Assembly (NCBI RefSeq): GCF_003121895.1
Contig: NZ_QEWW01000003.1
Location: forward strand, 1-64,000
Direction: 5' to 3'
Length of the DNA stretch: 64,000 nt
Source: Ignatzschineria cameli
Lineage (GTDB): Bacteria > Pseudomonadota > Gammaproteobacteria > Cardiobacteriales > Wohlfahrtiimonadaceae
The translations under genes and the position numbers were made by a program. The notes under the pieces were generated by a model. The model searched no databases, was not told the origin of the DNA, and saw only the letters and a program-made list of their open reading frames with translations. Positions 8,232-16,753 of this stretch are shown piece by piece; positions within the stretch are counted from its first letter, which is position 1, and each line of letters starts with the position of its first letter.

Positions 8232-9449
8232 CTATTTTGGTTTAACAAAAGCGGGAATATCGCCATAATATCCCATCGCAATTTTAGCAAGTTTTCGCTT
8301 CACAAAGGGAAGTTTATCGGCGGCGGATAGCCCAATATTGCGAATCCCCTTTATGATACCAGATTGGCTCGTTGAGCTTCGCTTAAAGAGATCCATCGAT
8401 CCCATAATAAACATATTATGTGCTTTTCGCCGTTTTTCATAGCGTTTTAACATCTCTAAGTTCCCTAAAGGAATTCCCGCCTTGCGCGCATTGATTAACT
8501 CTTCTACCAATGTGGACGAGTCGAGATAACCGATATTGACCCCTAATCCCGCAAGAGGATGGATTGAATGCGCCGCATCACCTGCTAGAGCGAAGTTCTC
8601 GCGCACATAGGTCTGTGCATGATTGAGTCGGAGGGGATATGCACCTAACTCCCCGGCAATTTCGATCCGCCCAAAGCGCCATTCGAAACCTTCTGAGAGA
8701 CGATCAGAAAAACTCTCTGGATCGAGTGCTAAGAGTTCATCTGCCTCCTCATAGGTGGTATGCCATGCTAAAGAGCAGCGTCCATCATTGAGAGGAAGCA
8801 GCGCTAGCGGACCATTGTTAAGGAAGCGTTGCCAACAGGTATTGTCGTGACTCTTCTCCGGGCGCACCTGGCCAACAATTGTCTTCTGCCCATAGCTCCA
8901 GCCTGTTGTGGGGATATTGGCCCAATCGCGCACTAAAGAGCGGCCTCCATCAGCGCCAACAATGAGCTCTGCTTCATATTTTTCACCATTATTGAGCGTG
9001 ACCTCCACGCGACCATCCTCAAGACGAATAAAGGATTCGAGCTTGCAGTGATCTAAAATCGTAATAAGATCTAATGTTTTTGCCCGATCGAGAAGAACAC
9101 CCTGCGTCGCTTCATTATCCATAATCCAACCTAAGGCGTCGGAACCGGTACCAGCAGCATCAAAGGTGAGCTCACCGCGCCCGCCCTCATCCCAGACATG
9201 CATATGGAGGAATGGGGTGATACGGCCGGTGTGTTGTAGCCCATCCCACGCATCCACATATTCGAGCCATTTCCGGCTAGAGGGGGTAAAAGCAGAGACA
9301 CGAAGACCATAATCGTCCGTTGGATAGAGCTTCTCTAGCGGATGAAACTCAATAATTAACACCTTCAATCCCGCTTTTGCAAGACCAATCGCAATACTTG
9401 AACCGACTAAGCCGGCTCCATTAATAATGACATCGTAACGATTACTCAT
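8232..9449 (-). CDS. ubiI: FAD-dependent ubiquinone hydroxylase, UbiI-like
   Basis: Class A flavoprotein monooxygenase of ubiquinone synthesis; UbiI is the C5 hydroxylase. The 405 residues contain the N-terminal FAD motif NGAGLVGSSIAIGLAKAG (res. 10-27), LRVSAFTPSSRKWL, the DG-type VGADGGRSLVR around residue 165 and the ribityl motif ALAGDAAHSIHPLAGLGVN around residue 290. HVWDEGGRGELTFDA resembles the UbiI/VisC branch more than UbiH. The gene precedes the small coiled-coil gene by 11 bp and follows a UbiH-like paralogue by 55 bp. Assignment to UbiI rather than UbiF or UbiM rests on motif resemblance. Confidence 0.85.
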   Translation of the reverse strand: MSNRYDVIINGAGLVGSSIAIGLAKAGLKVLIIEFHPLEKLYPTDDYGLRVSAFTPSSRKWLEYVDAWDGLQHTGRITPFLHMHVWDEGGRGELTFDAAGTGSDALGWIMDNEATQGVLLDRAKTLDLITILDHCKLESFIRLEDGRVEVTLNNGEKYEAELIVGADGGRSLVRDWANIPTTGWSYGQKTIVGQVRPEKSHDNTCWQRFLNNGPLALLPLNDGRCSLAWHTTYEEADELLALDPESFSDRLSEGFEWRFGRIEIAGELGAYPLRLNHAQTYVRENFALAGDAAHSIHPLAGLGVNIGYLDSSTLVEELINARKAGIPLGNLEMLKRYEKRRKAHNMFIMGSMDLFKRSSTSQSGIIKGIRNIGLSAADKLPFVKRKLAKIAMGYYGDIPAFVKPK

Positions 9450-9504
9450 CTCTTCCTCTCTTCTGCTAGCGATGATCTTTTCGACGATCGCGCAAGATTA
9501 TCGA

Positions 9505-11031
9505 TCAATATCCCATTCCAAAGCGAGCGATGCGCTTCTTCAAGGGTTTTAAGAAATTAATTCCCCGGAGGGCGATATTACGCAATTGGGGCGCACAGGG
9601 CCAATCGATCCCAAAGCTTCGCACTAAGAAATCGGTGGCACCTACTACTTTTACCACATCTTTCCGGCGCGCTCGTTGATACCGCTCAAGATCATGCAGT
9701 GTCGGAATATTACCCGATTCAAAATAGGGGAGTAGTAACTCACAATCACGAAATCCTAAGTTGAGCCCCTGCCCGGCAATGGGATGCAGTGAATGGGCAC
9801 TATTACCAATCAATGTTAAACAGGGTTTACAGACCGATTTAGGGATCATTAAGGTGAGATCCCAGACATGGCGCTCCGTGACCGATTCAATCTCCCCAAG
9901 ATCATAACCGAGGCGGAAGATCACCTCATTGGCAAATTGCAGATCGCTCGCCTGCTGCCAATGGGCTTTATCGGTACTATCGGCGATTAGAACTACCGCC
10001 ATCTCATGGCTGCCTACAGGAAGGAGCGCCAGAGGACCATCGCTTGTAAAGCGCTCATAGGCCATATTGTGGTGTGGATGCTCAAATTTAGCGCGCGCAA
10101 TCACCGCAACCTGTCCATAATCGCTATGGAATGATTCAATCCCCGAGAGCTGGCGCAGGTGGGAATGCATCCCTTCTGCCGCAATAACCCAATCGAAGAT
10201 CTCCTCTTCCACCTTTTCCACTTTTTCCATCTTGCTTTCGCCCCTCTTTGTCGAGAGGAGCTGACAACGCGCCACCTCACGATGGGACTTATCCGCAGGA
10301 TTAGCAGGGTTAGCACACTCTAATTGGTAGTGGCGTAGTGCCGTCTGATCACGATACTCAATATTGGGGCATTGATCGATCGCTGAGAGCATCTCTAGAC
10401 GCAAGCGCCCTAAAGGCACTAAAGCACCAAATGATTGGAGATGATGCTCTGAAGCGAAGAGCTCCACCTTTGTGGCATACCCCTTCTCTGAGACATGAAC
10501 ACTTTCGATCGGTGTTGCGTAAGGTTTTAAAGCTTGCCAAATATCGATCTTTTCTAGATATTTAACCGAACGGTAAGAGAGCGCAATCATGCGCGTATCT
10601 TCATTGAGTAGCTCTATCGTCGGTCTTGGATGCTGATCGACAATGGTGATCGCTAGCGAACTCTCTTTTAAGCCTAACGCAAAGGAGAGCCCTATCGGAC
10701 CGGCACCTGAGATCAAAATCCGTTTCTTTTCTCTGCTAGACTCCACCGATTTCTGCCCCTGCTGATTCTGCTGATCTTGCTGATTTGGCTTTTCGGCCGA
10801 ATCTTTCTGGTCTTTCTGATCTTTATGGGCTTTCTGCTCGGTAGCGACAGGCTTATTTCCGGATACTTGAGCCGCCGGCTGCTCTGGCTTTTGCCCCTTC
10901 TGAGCTTTCCGAGTTTTCTGAGCTGCCTTTTGACCCTTTTGAGCTTGTTGACCCTTTTGACCTGTTTGACCCTGCTGAGCTAGGGATTGATCTAGCTGTT
11001 GATCTGGCTGTTGACCTTTTCTCTGTTCCAT
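9505..11031 (-). CDS. ubiH: FAD-dependent ubiquinone hydroxylase UbiH with long Q/K-rich N-terminus
   Basis: UbiH is the C6 hydroxylase in aerobic ubiquinone synthesis. The catalytic part has ISGAGPIGLSFALGL, the UbiH-type EDTRMIALSYRSVKYL, VIAAEGMHSHLRQL and the FAD motif LIGNSAHSLHPIAGQGLNLG. I start it at ATG 11031, with GAGG nine bases upstream; the frame stays open 69 bases further but those lack a comparable ribosome site. This leaves 508 residues, about 110 more than usual. The excess is an N-terminal low-complexity region of about 100 residues built from Gln, Lys and Gly (repeated QKGQ) and a smaller internal insertion (MEKVEKVEEE). Function is firm; the role of the tail is unknown. 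Confidence 0.9.
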   Translation of the reverse strand: MEQRKGQQPDQQLDQSLAQQGQTGQKGQQAQKGQKAAQKTRKAQKGQKPEQPAAQVSGNKPVATEQKAHKDQKDQKDSAEKPNQQDQQNQQGQKSVESSREKKRILISGAGPIGLSFALGLKESSLAITIVDQHPRPTIELLNEDTRMIALSYRSVKYLEKIDIWQALKPYATPIESVHVSEKGYATKVELFASEHHLQSFGALVPLGRLRLEMLSAIDQCPNIEYRDQTALRHYQLECANPANPADKSHREVARCQLLSTKRGESKMEKVEKVEEEIFDWVIAAEGMHSHLRQLSGIESFHSDYGQVAVIARAKFEHPHHNMAYERFTSDGPLALLPVGSHEMAVVLIADSTDKAHWQQASDLQFANEVIFRLGYDLGEIESVTERHVWDLTLMIPKSVCKPCLTLIGNSAHSLHPIAGQGLNLGFRDCELLLPYFESGNIPTLHDLERYQRARRKDVVKVVGATDFLVRSFGIDWPCAPQLRNIALRGINFLKPLKKRIARFGMGY

Positions 11032-11133
11032 AGGTGCGATCCTCTTTTTTGCATGCCATCCATTGTAGCGATCTTTAAATAAGCATGATTGATATATCAC
11101 AAGTTAACTGCACAACTGCAAAGGCGAGAGCGA

Positions 11134-11907
11134 TTAGATCGTTGGGAGACTGAGGATCTCATAGCCCTCTTCGGTCACCAATACCGCATGTTCCCACTGC
11201 GCCGTTAAGGAGCGATCGCGAGTTACTGCCGTCCAACCATCACCTAAGACCTTCACTGCCGCTTTACCGACATTGATCATCGGCTCGATCGTAAAGATCA
11301 TCCCCGGCTCCATAATCTCCGTCACTAATGGGGAGTCATAATGGAGTACTTGTGGCGCTTCATGCAGGCTAAGACCAACGCCATGACCACAGAAATCTTG
11401 AACAACGGAGTAGTGATGCGCATGGGCATGTTTTTGAATCGCACGACCAATATTTCTAAAAGGCGCACCCGGTTTAACCTCTTCGATCCCGAGCATCATG
11501 CACTCATAGGTGACATCCACTAAGCGTTTTGCCAAGATCGAAACCTCACCGATGCAGAACATCTGGCTCGAATCTCCAAAGAAACCATCTTTTGCCAAGC
11601 AGATATCGATATTAACAATATCACCCTCTTTTAGCGCGCGATCGCCGGGAATTCCATGGCACACTACATGATTGACAGAGATACAGGTCGCACCGGGAAA
11701 AGGAGGCTGCCCATAGTTGAGGCTTCCTGAGATTAACCCTTCTTCATCCATCCAGCCGTGGATCATATCGTCGATCTCTTTAGTGGTAACGCCCGATTTT
11801 ACATAAGGTTTAACTCGCTTTAAGAGATTCGCAACCGCTTGGTTCGCTTTCCGAATTCCTTCAATCTGCTCTGCATTCTTGACAATAATTTTTGACATAA
11901 CATTCAA
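11134..11907 (-). CDS. map: Type I methionine aminopeptidase
   Basis: Removes the initiator methionine from nascent cytoplasmic proteins and uses two divalent metal ions. The 257 residues carry the metal ligands: Asp in NIDICLAKDGFFGDSS (two Asp), His in CGHGVGLSLHEAPQVLHY, and the Glu pair in FTIEPMINVG and TAQWEHAVLVTEEGYE. CISVNHVVCHGIPG is also diagnostic. Two possible starts, MNV at 11907 and MSK at 11898, share one AGGA; either gives a functional protein. It lies upstream of ubiH on the same strand with a 102-bp gap. Confidence 0.95.
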   Translation of the reverse strand: MNVMSKIIVKNAEQIEGIRKANQAVANLLKRVKPYVKSGVTTKEIDDMIHGWMDEEGLISGSLNYGQPPFPGATCISVNHVVCHGIPGDRALKEGDIVNIDICLAKDGFFGDSSQMFCIGEVSILAKRLVDVTYECMMLGIEEVKPGAPFRNIGRAIQKHAHAHHYSVVQDFCGHGVGLSLHEAPQVLHYDSPLVTEIMEPGMIFTIEPMINVGKAAVKVLGDGWTAVTRDRSLTAQWEHAVLVTEEGYEILSLPTI

Positions 11908-11910
11908 TTC

Positions 11911-11982
11911 CTAATTCTGTATCTAGTTCTGTATCTAGTTCTGTATCTAGTTTTATATCTAATTCTAGCTCTAGCTTCGTAT
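11911..11982. repeat. 12-bp tandem repeat upstream of map
   Basis: Six degenerate units of CTAGTTCTGTAT run from 11911 to 11982; units two and three (11923-11946) are identical. The array starts directly before the ribosome-binding site of map, so copy-number change would alter its leader. Confidence 0.85.
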
Positions 11983-12049
11983 CACGAAGTCCGGTTTCAC
12001 TAACCTGAGCGATCTGCCTGATACGCCATCAACGATCTCTCAAAGGGTA

Positions 12050-12081
12050 GAAAAACGAGAAGCTCCTTAAGAGGAGCTTCT
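12050..12081 (-). terminator. Terminator of dcd
   Basis: A perfect 10-bp stem, AGAAGCTCCT (12058-12067) with AGGAGCTTCT (12072-12081), is followed on the minus strand by CGTTTTTCT. It lies 20 bp after the dcd stop. Confidence 0.8.
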
Positions 12082-12100
12082 ACACTTAAAAAGGGCTACT

Positions 12101-12667
12101 TTAAGTTCTTGGAAGCGTCACGCCGGTCTGCCCCTGATACTTCCCACCACGATCTTTATAGGAGATATCACACTCCTGATCGGACTCAAAGAAGAGCATC
12201 TGCGCGACCCCTTCGCCGGCATAGATCTTCGCCGGGAGATTGGTGGTATTGGAGAACTCCAAGGTGACATGCCCTTCCCACTCAGGCTCTAATGGCGTGA
12301 CATTCACAATAATGCCACAACGCGCATAAGTGGATTTACCTAGGCAGATCGTTAACACAGAGCGAGGAATACGGAAATACTCCACCGTCCGTGCTAATGC
12401 AAAGGAGTTAGGAGGAATAATGCAGACATCAGAGACAAGATCAACAAAGCTATTCTCATCGAAGTTTTTAGGATCGACGATGCTCGAATTGATATTGGTG
12501 AAGATCTTAAACTCATTACTACAACGCACATCATAACCATAGCTTGATGTCCCATAGCTAATAATGCGACCGGTTTCATTCTCTCTGACTTGCCCAGGTT
12601 CAAAGGGCTCAATCATGCGATGCTTTTCTGCCTGCTCTCGAATCCAATGGTCTGCTTTAATTGACAT
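12101..12667 (-). CDS. dcd: dCTP deaminase
   Basis: Converts dCTP to dUTP, the main dUMP source for thymidylate synthesis in many proteobacteria. The 188 residues match the E. coli-type length. Conserved pieces are [15 protein letters not shown] (about 38-52), [13 protein letters not shown] (about 107-119), the catalytic region [19 protein letters not shown] and the end [15 protein letters not shown]. The gene is bounded by its own terminator and by an A+T-rich upstream gap, so it is probably monocistronic. Confidence 0.96.
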   Translation of the reverse strand: MSIKADHWIREQAEKHRMIEPFEPGQVRENETGRIISYGTSSYGYDVRCSNEFKIFTNINSSIVDPKNFDENSFVDLVSDVCIIPPNSFALARTVEYFRIPRSVLTICLGKSTYARCGIIVNVTPLEPEWEGHVTLEFSNTTNLPAKIYAGEGVAQMLFFESDQECDISYKDRGGKYQGQTGVTLPRT

Positions 12668-12762
12668 ACGTTTTCCTTCCTACAAATAGAGTATGCGATA
12701 GCATCTACGCTACCTTAACTTCCGTGTTCCCTTCAGTACCCACTTCAGTATTGCTTTAATAA

Positions 12763-12804
12763 TTTTCTAATATTATGGCTTTCTAATATTATGATTTTCT
12801 AATC
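12763..12804. repeat. 16-bp tandem repeat
   Basis: Two full and one partial unit of TTTTCTAATATTATGG start at 12763, 12779 and 12795. They lie between apbC and dcd and touch the end of apbC at 12805. Confidence 0.75.
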
Positions 12805-13911
12805 TTACTTTAACTCTTTACCTTGCGACTGCTGCACAACGACCTTAGGGAAGCCCGCCATTCGATCACGCTCTCGCAAGGAGAGTTTTGCCGCCATCTT
12901 AATCGCGATATCTTGATAGAGTTTCGCTAAATGGTCATCAGTTGTTGCTGTTGGCTGACCGCGATCGGCCTCTTCTCGAATCTTCATATCGAGCGGCATT
13001 CTGCCTAAGAGGGTGATTCCCTCCTTCTCTGCTAAAGTGCGCCCGCCATCTGTGCCGAAGATCGCCTCTTCATGACCACATTTTGAACAGATGTGGTAGC
13101 TCATATTCTCCACGATCCCTAAGATTGGAATTCCCACTTTTTCAAACATGGTAATTCCCTTACGCGCATCGAGAAGTGCGATATCTTGAGGCGTTGTCAC
13201 AATAACACTTCCTGAGACAGGCACCTGCTGAGCAAGTGTTAATTGGATATCTCCTGTTCCCGGTGGCATATCGACAATGAGATAATCGAGATCTTTCCAG
13301 TTGGTCTCTTTTAACATCTGTGCAAGCGCTGAGACCGCCATCGGCGCACGCCAAATTGCCGCATCACGATCGGCAATAAGATAACCGATAGAGTTGGTCT
13401 GTAATCCTTGTGTCTCCACCGGCTCCATCGATTTGCCATCGAGTGAAACGGGTTTTTCATGACTATTGAGCATCGTCGGTAAGCTTGGGCCATAGATATC
13501 GGCATCCAAAATCCCCACTTTTGCCCCTTCATTAAGTAGCGAGAGGGCTAAGTTAACAGAGGTTGTCGATTTACCAACGCCCCCTTTCCCTGATGCCACC
13601 GCAATAATATTGCGAACATTAGGAAGCGCATGGAGCTGACCTTGCACCTTATGAGCCACTACTTTTGTCGTGACAGAGACAAGCGCATCAACACCTGTTG
13701 CCGCTTTAATCGCTGTCTCTAATTGTGCTTTAATCGCTTCGCTATGTGCTTTGGCATAGAAACCTAGAACAATATCGACCTTAACCGCCGGCGATGCGCC
13801 CTCATTGATCTCAATCGACTTCACACACCCCGCTGAAAGAAGATCAACCTCTAAATAGGGGTCTTGATGCTGCTTAATAATCTCTTCAATCGTCGCTTTT
13901 GTTACGTTCAT
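12805..13911 (-). CDS. apbC: Iron-sulfur cluster carrier protein ApbC/Mrp
   Basis: P-loop ATPase of the Mrp/NBP35 family that carries Fe-S clusters to target proteins. Residues 1-90 form the MIP18/DUF59-type domain. The deviant Walker A SGKGGVGKSTTSVNLAL begins near residue 107, DADIYGPSLPTML follows, and HICSKCGHEE around residue 272 gives the CxxC pair that binds the cluster between subunits. Length of 368 is normal. It is separated from tsaE by 77 bp and may be co-transcribed with it. Confidence 0.94.
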   Translation of the reverse strand: MNVTKATIEEIIKQHQDPYLEVDLLSAGCVKSIEINEGASPAVKVDIVLGFYAKAHSEAIKAQLETAIKAATGVDALVSVTTKVVAHKVQGQLHALPNVRNIIAVASGKGGVGKSTTSVNLALSLLNEGAKVGILDADIYGPSLPTMLNSHEKPVSLDGKSMEPVETQGLQTNSIGYLIADRDAAIWRAPMAVSALAQMLKETNWKDLDYLIVDMPPGTGDIQLTLAQQVPVSGSVIVTTPQDIALLDARKGITMFEKVGIPILGIVENMSYHICSKCGHEEAIFGTDGGRTLAEKEGITLLGRMPLDMKIREEADRGQPTATTDDHLAKLYQDIAIKMAAKLSLRERDRMAGFPKVVVQQSQGKELK

Positions 13912-13988
13912 AGGTTCATCCTCGCTAAATTAAAATGAGTGGATCTATTCTAACACTGCTTGACAAATAAATTAACCGGGATTCTTCC

Positions 13989-14783
13989 CTACTCTTGATT
14001 TTGCGCCTCAAGTGTGGCAAGAAGTTCCTCGCCAAGAGGACTCTGTGGACTCATCCGCAGACTCAGCTGCTCGCCCTCGCGCATTAAATTGAGCTCAATA
14101 TCCGCTAGCGGCAAGACTCCATCCCCCTTCTCCGGCCACTCAATAAGCCAGATCCCCTGCTCTTCGAGCAATCCTAAATCATAGAGCTCTAAAGGGGAGG
14201 CTAAACGATAAAGATCGGCATGATAGATGGTCATTACATGATCGCTCTCACCCTCTTTCTGCTCCTGACCCATTTTTGAATTTGTTTTCGACGCCGACTT
14301 CCCACGCCCCTTCTCTGATGCAAGCTCTGCCAGGAGAGTAATCTCATAAGGCTCGATCAAAGTATAGGTGGGGCTCTTCACCGCACCGGTCACACCAAAG
14401 GCTTGGATAAAGTAACGTGAAAAGGTGGTCTTCCCCGCGCCCAAATCGCCATGGAGATAGAGTTTCAGATCATGCCCCGGAGCTTGTCGCTTCTCTTCCC
14501 GCTTATCCTGCTTCTTCTCAGCTCCATCCTCTGCGCTCATAAAGTGCTCTACAATCAGCCCTGCCAATTGCGTTGCAAAGTGAGCCGTTGCGGCTTCAGC
14601 CGGAAGTTGTAGATTAAGGGTTCCATCACCATTTCGGCTCAGGGTGAAGGAGGCATCAATAATGGCTTCAGCCCCATTGCTCTCTCCCTCAGCTCCCTCA
14701 TACTCATCACAACTATCGTATCCATTTTCCGTGCGATCATTGATCACTTGATCCACATCGCTTGCTTCTTTCTCATTGATCAT
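13989..14783 (-). CDS. tsaE: tRNA threonylcarbamoyladenosine ATPase TsaE with extra low-complexity segments
   Basis: TsaE is the ATPase partner of TsaB/TsaD in making t6A37 on tRNAs. The core is clear: Walker A HGDLGAGKTTFSR around residue 115, VKSPTYTLIEPY, HADLYRLASPLELYDLGL and LIEWPEKG. At 264 residues it is about 110 longer than usual. The additions are an acidic N-terminus (EYEGAEGESNGAEA), a lysine-rich stretch before the P-loop (EKKQDKREEKRQ) and an insert KGRGKSASKTNSKMGQEQK between the switch and the HADLYRL motif. AGGTGA just before ATG 14783 supports translation of the extension. Confidence 0.9.
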   Translation of the reverse strand: MINEKEASDVDQVINDRTENGYDSCDEYEGAEGESNGAEAIIDASFTLSRNGDGTLNLQLPAEAATAHFATQLAGLIVEHFMSAEDGAEKKQDKREEKRQAPGHDLKLYLHGDLGAGKTTFSRYFIQAFGVTGAVKSPTYTLIEPYEITLLAELASEKGRGKSASKTNSKMGQEQKEGESDHVMTIYHADLYRLASPLELYDLGLLEEQGIWLIEWPEKGDGVLPLADIELNLMREGEQLSLRMSPQSPLGEELLATLEAQNQE

Positions 14784-14833
14784 CTTTCACCTACTCTGCA
14801 AGAATCTCTTGCGCTACGCTTAAATCGTCTCTC

Positions 14834-15040
14834 TCTCTAAATATCTTTCTTAAGTATCTTTCTAAATATCTTTCTTAAGCATCTCTCTCATCTAATATTA
14901 CGCTTAATATCGCTCCGATATTGCTCTGAATATCGTTCTGAATATCGTTCTGAATATCGTTCTGAATATCGTTCTTAATACTGTATCTCTAAAAACGTTA
15001 ACAGCTCTCAACCTAAAACTCATTTAAAACTCATTTAAGA
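14834..15040. repeat. Short tandem repeats filling the tsaE-MATE gap
   Basis: Nearly the whole 262-bp gap is made of short repeats: ATCTTTCT-type units at about 14842-14890, four perfect 12-bp GAATATCGTTCT units at 14928-14975 flanked by degenerate copies, and AAAACTCATTT-type 11-bp units at about 15014-15045. No gene or clear promoter is visible. Confidence 0.85.
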
Positions 15041-15045
15041 CTCAC

Positions 15046-16428
15046 TTAAGCGACTTTAGGTGCCGGTAATCGGCGCGTTAAGATCGCTAAACGAATATTG
15101 AGGAAGAGCGCCGCCACCGTAAGACCAGCAATCAGCCCCATCCAGACTCCGGGCGCTTCTAAATGCTTCACCACGCCGAGGTAGTAACTGAGCGGAAATG
15201 CGATCAACCAATAAGAGGCGATACCAAGATACATCGGCACTTTGGTATCCTTCATCCCACGTAAGATTCCATTTGCGGAGATCTGCAATCCATCGGGCAG
15301 TTGGAAGAAGAGCGAATAGACAATAAGCGCCGCCGACATCTGGATAATCTCCGGATTGGTATTGAAGAGTTGCGGAATATGAAAGCGCGCGAAGAAGAGC
15401 ATCAAACTTGTCACCAACATCAATCCTAAAACCACTAAACGCCCCATATCACTGAGACGTCGAACACTCTCATAATCCATCCGCCCCATGCGCTGCCCCA
15501 CCATCGAGGTGAGAGCCATCGCAACACTTAAAGGGATCATAAAGGTCATCGAGGTGATCGCAAGCGATATCTGATGGCTCGCCACCACAATGGTACCAAA
15601 CTGCCCCAAAATGAGCCCCGCCGCGGAGAAGATCGCCACCTCCGCAAAGAGAGTAGCGCCACTTGGAATCCCTACACGAATCATCTCCCCAAGGCGCGCA
15701 TCAGGACGCTGAAAGCCCCGAAGAAGTTGCAAGCTCCGAAGTCGACGATCAACAAAGGTGATCCCCACAAGTAGAAGAAGCATCACCCAGAAGGTGAGTC
15801 CTGTCCCTAAGCCGGAACCGATAATACCAAGGCTCGGAAGATGGATCAGCGCCCAACCATTAACAAGAATATAGTTGAGGAAAGCGTTCACCAGAAAGCC
15901 GATACCACACACAATCGTGATCGGAAGCGGCCGCGCCACCCCTTCACACACCGCACGAAGGCTATTGAAGATTAAGATCGCCGGCGCACCGATACTAAGC
16001 GCACGCAGATAGGAGACTGATCCTGGAATCAAATGCTCCTCTACCGCCAGAAAGCGCAAAAGATGCCCAGAGAAGAGATTCATAATCAGCACAACCGCCA
16101 CAATTAGAACTGAGGAGATCAGCAGGCCGTTATGCCAAATAAGGGCTACATCTTCACTCTTCCCCTTACCAAATTCATGGGCGCTAAAGATCGCAACACT
16201 CATCAAGACGCCGGTACTACAGAGAAGTAAAGGATTCCAGATCATCACCCCTAAGCCGACAGAGGCTTGCACATTATCATCAAAGTGCCCGGTGATCGCG
16301 ATATCGACAACTCCCATTCCCACCAGAAACCATTGTGTAATCAGGATCGGTAATGAGAGAGTCATCAGCATGCTCAGCTCATCTCGCTGAAATCGAAATC
16401 GTCTATAGATGCTACTGCTCTGTGCCAT
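15046..16428 (-). CDS. MATE family efflux transporter
   Basis: A 460-residue inner-membrane protein with about twelve hydrophobic segments in two similar halves, the layout of MATE drug/cation antiporters. Family-like pieces include LSLPILITQWFLVGMGVVD near the start and IRVGIPSGATLFAEVAIFS around residue 250, which opens the second half. NorM-type pumps exchange Na+ or H+ for cationic compounds; the substrate cannot be inferred. The gene stands alone between tandem-repeat DNA and a 325-bp gap. Confidence 0.9.
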   Translation of the reverse strand: MAQSSSIYRRFRFQRDELSMLMTLSLPILITQWFLVGMGVVDIAITGHFDDNVQASVGLGVMIWNPLLLCSTGVLMSVAIFSAHEFGKGKSEDVALIWHNGLLISSVLIVAVVLIMNLFSGHLLRFLAVEEHLIPGSVSYLRALSIGAPAILIFNSLRAVCEGVARPLPITIVCGIGFLVNAFLNYILVNGWALIHLPSLGIIGSGLGTGLTFWVMLLLLVGITFVDRRLRSLQLLRGFQRPDARLGEMIRVGIPSGATLFAEVAIFSAAGLILGQFGTIVVASHQISLAITSMTFMIPLSVAMALTSMVGQRMGRMDYESVRRLSDMGRLVVLGLMLVTSLMLFFARFHIPQLFNTNPEIIQMSAALIVYSLFFQLPDGLQISANGILRGMKDTKVPMYLGIASYWLIAFPLSYYLGVVKHLEAPGVWMGLIAGLTVAALFLNIRLAILTRRLPAPKVA

Positions 16429-16753
16429 TCTTTCCGCTCCTTCTCTTCTATCAATCTTCTATCACTCGGCCATCATTCTTTTGCGATCATTATCTATCGC
16501 ATCGATACTGCCACTTCTTCGGCATCAACCGTCAATATCAAATCTATGGCAATCATCTACGTCAACCACCGACATCGATCATCGATCACCATTATCAAAG
16601 CGCACAATCGGCAGATGCTAAAAAAGTGAGCCTGCATTCTACCGCAACTGCTCCGGAAAAGTATTACAATTACATTAAGAATCCTTCAACTCATCTCTCA
16701 AGCCCCATTTAGCCAAGTTTGCGCCCCTCTCTTCGCGACAATAGAGTGAATTT
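16429..16753. other. Gene-free stretch between the MATE gene and uvrC
   Basis: These 325 bp carry many ATC/CATC-rich short repeats (TCATCGATCACC-like pieces around 16570-16600). I find no convincing gene, RNA or terminator. It should hold the MATE promoter on the minus strand. Confidence 0.5.

Noticed and set aside
9505-10983. Several frames of 60-75 codons on both strands inside ubiH
   Set aside because: They are shadows of the repetitive, purine-biased ubiH coding sequence without ribosome sites.
16353-16712. Open frame of 119 codons between MATE and uvrC on the + strand
   Set aside because: It begins antisense to the MATE gene and its product is low in typical coding features. I regard it as chance.
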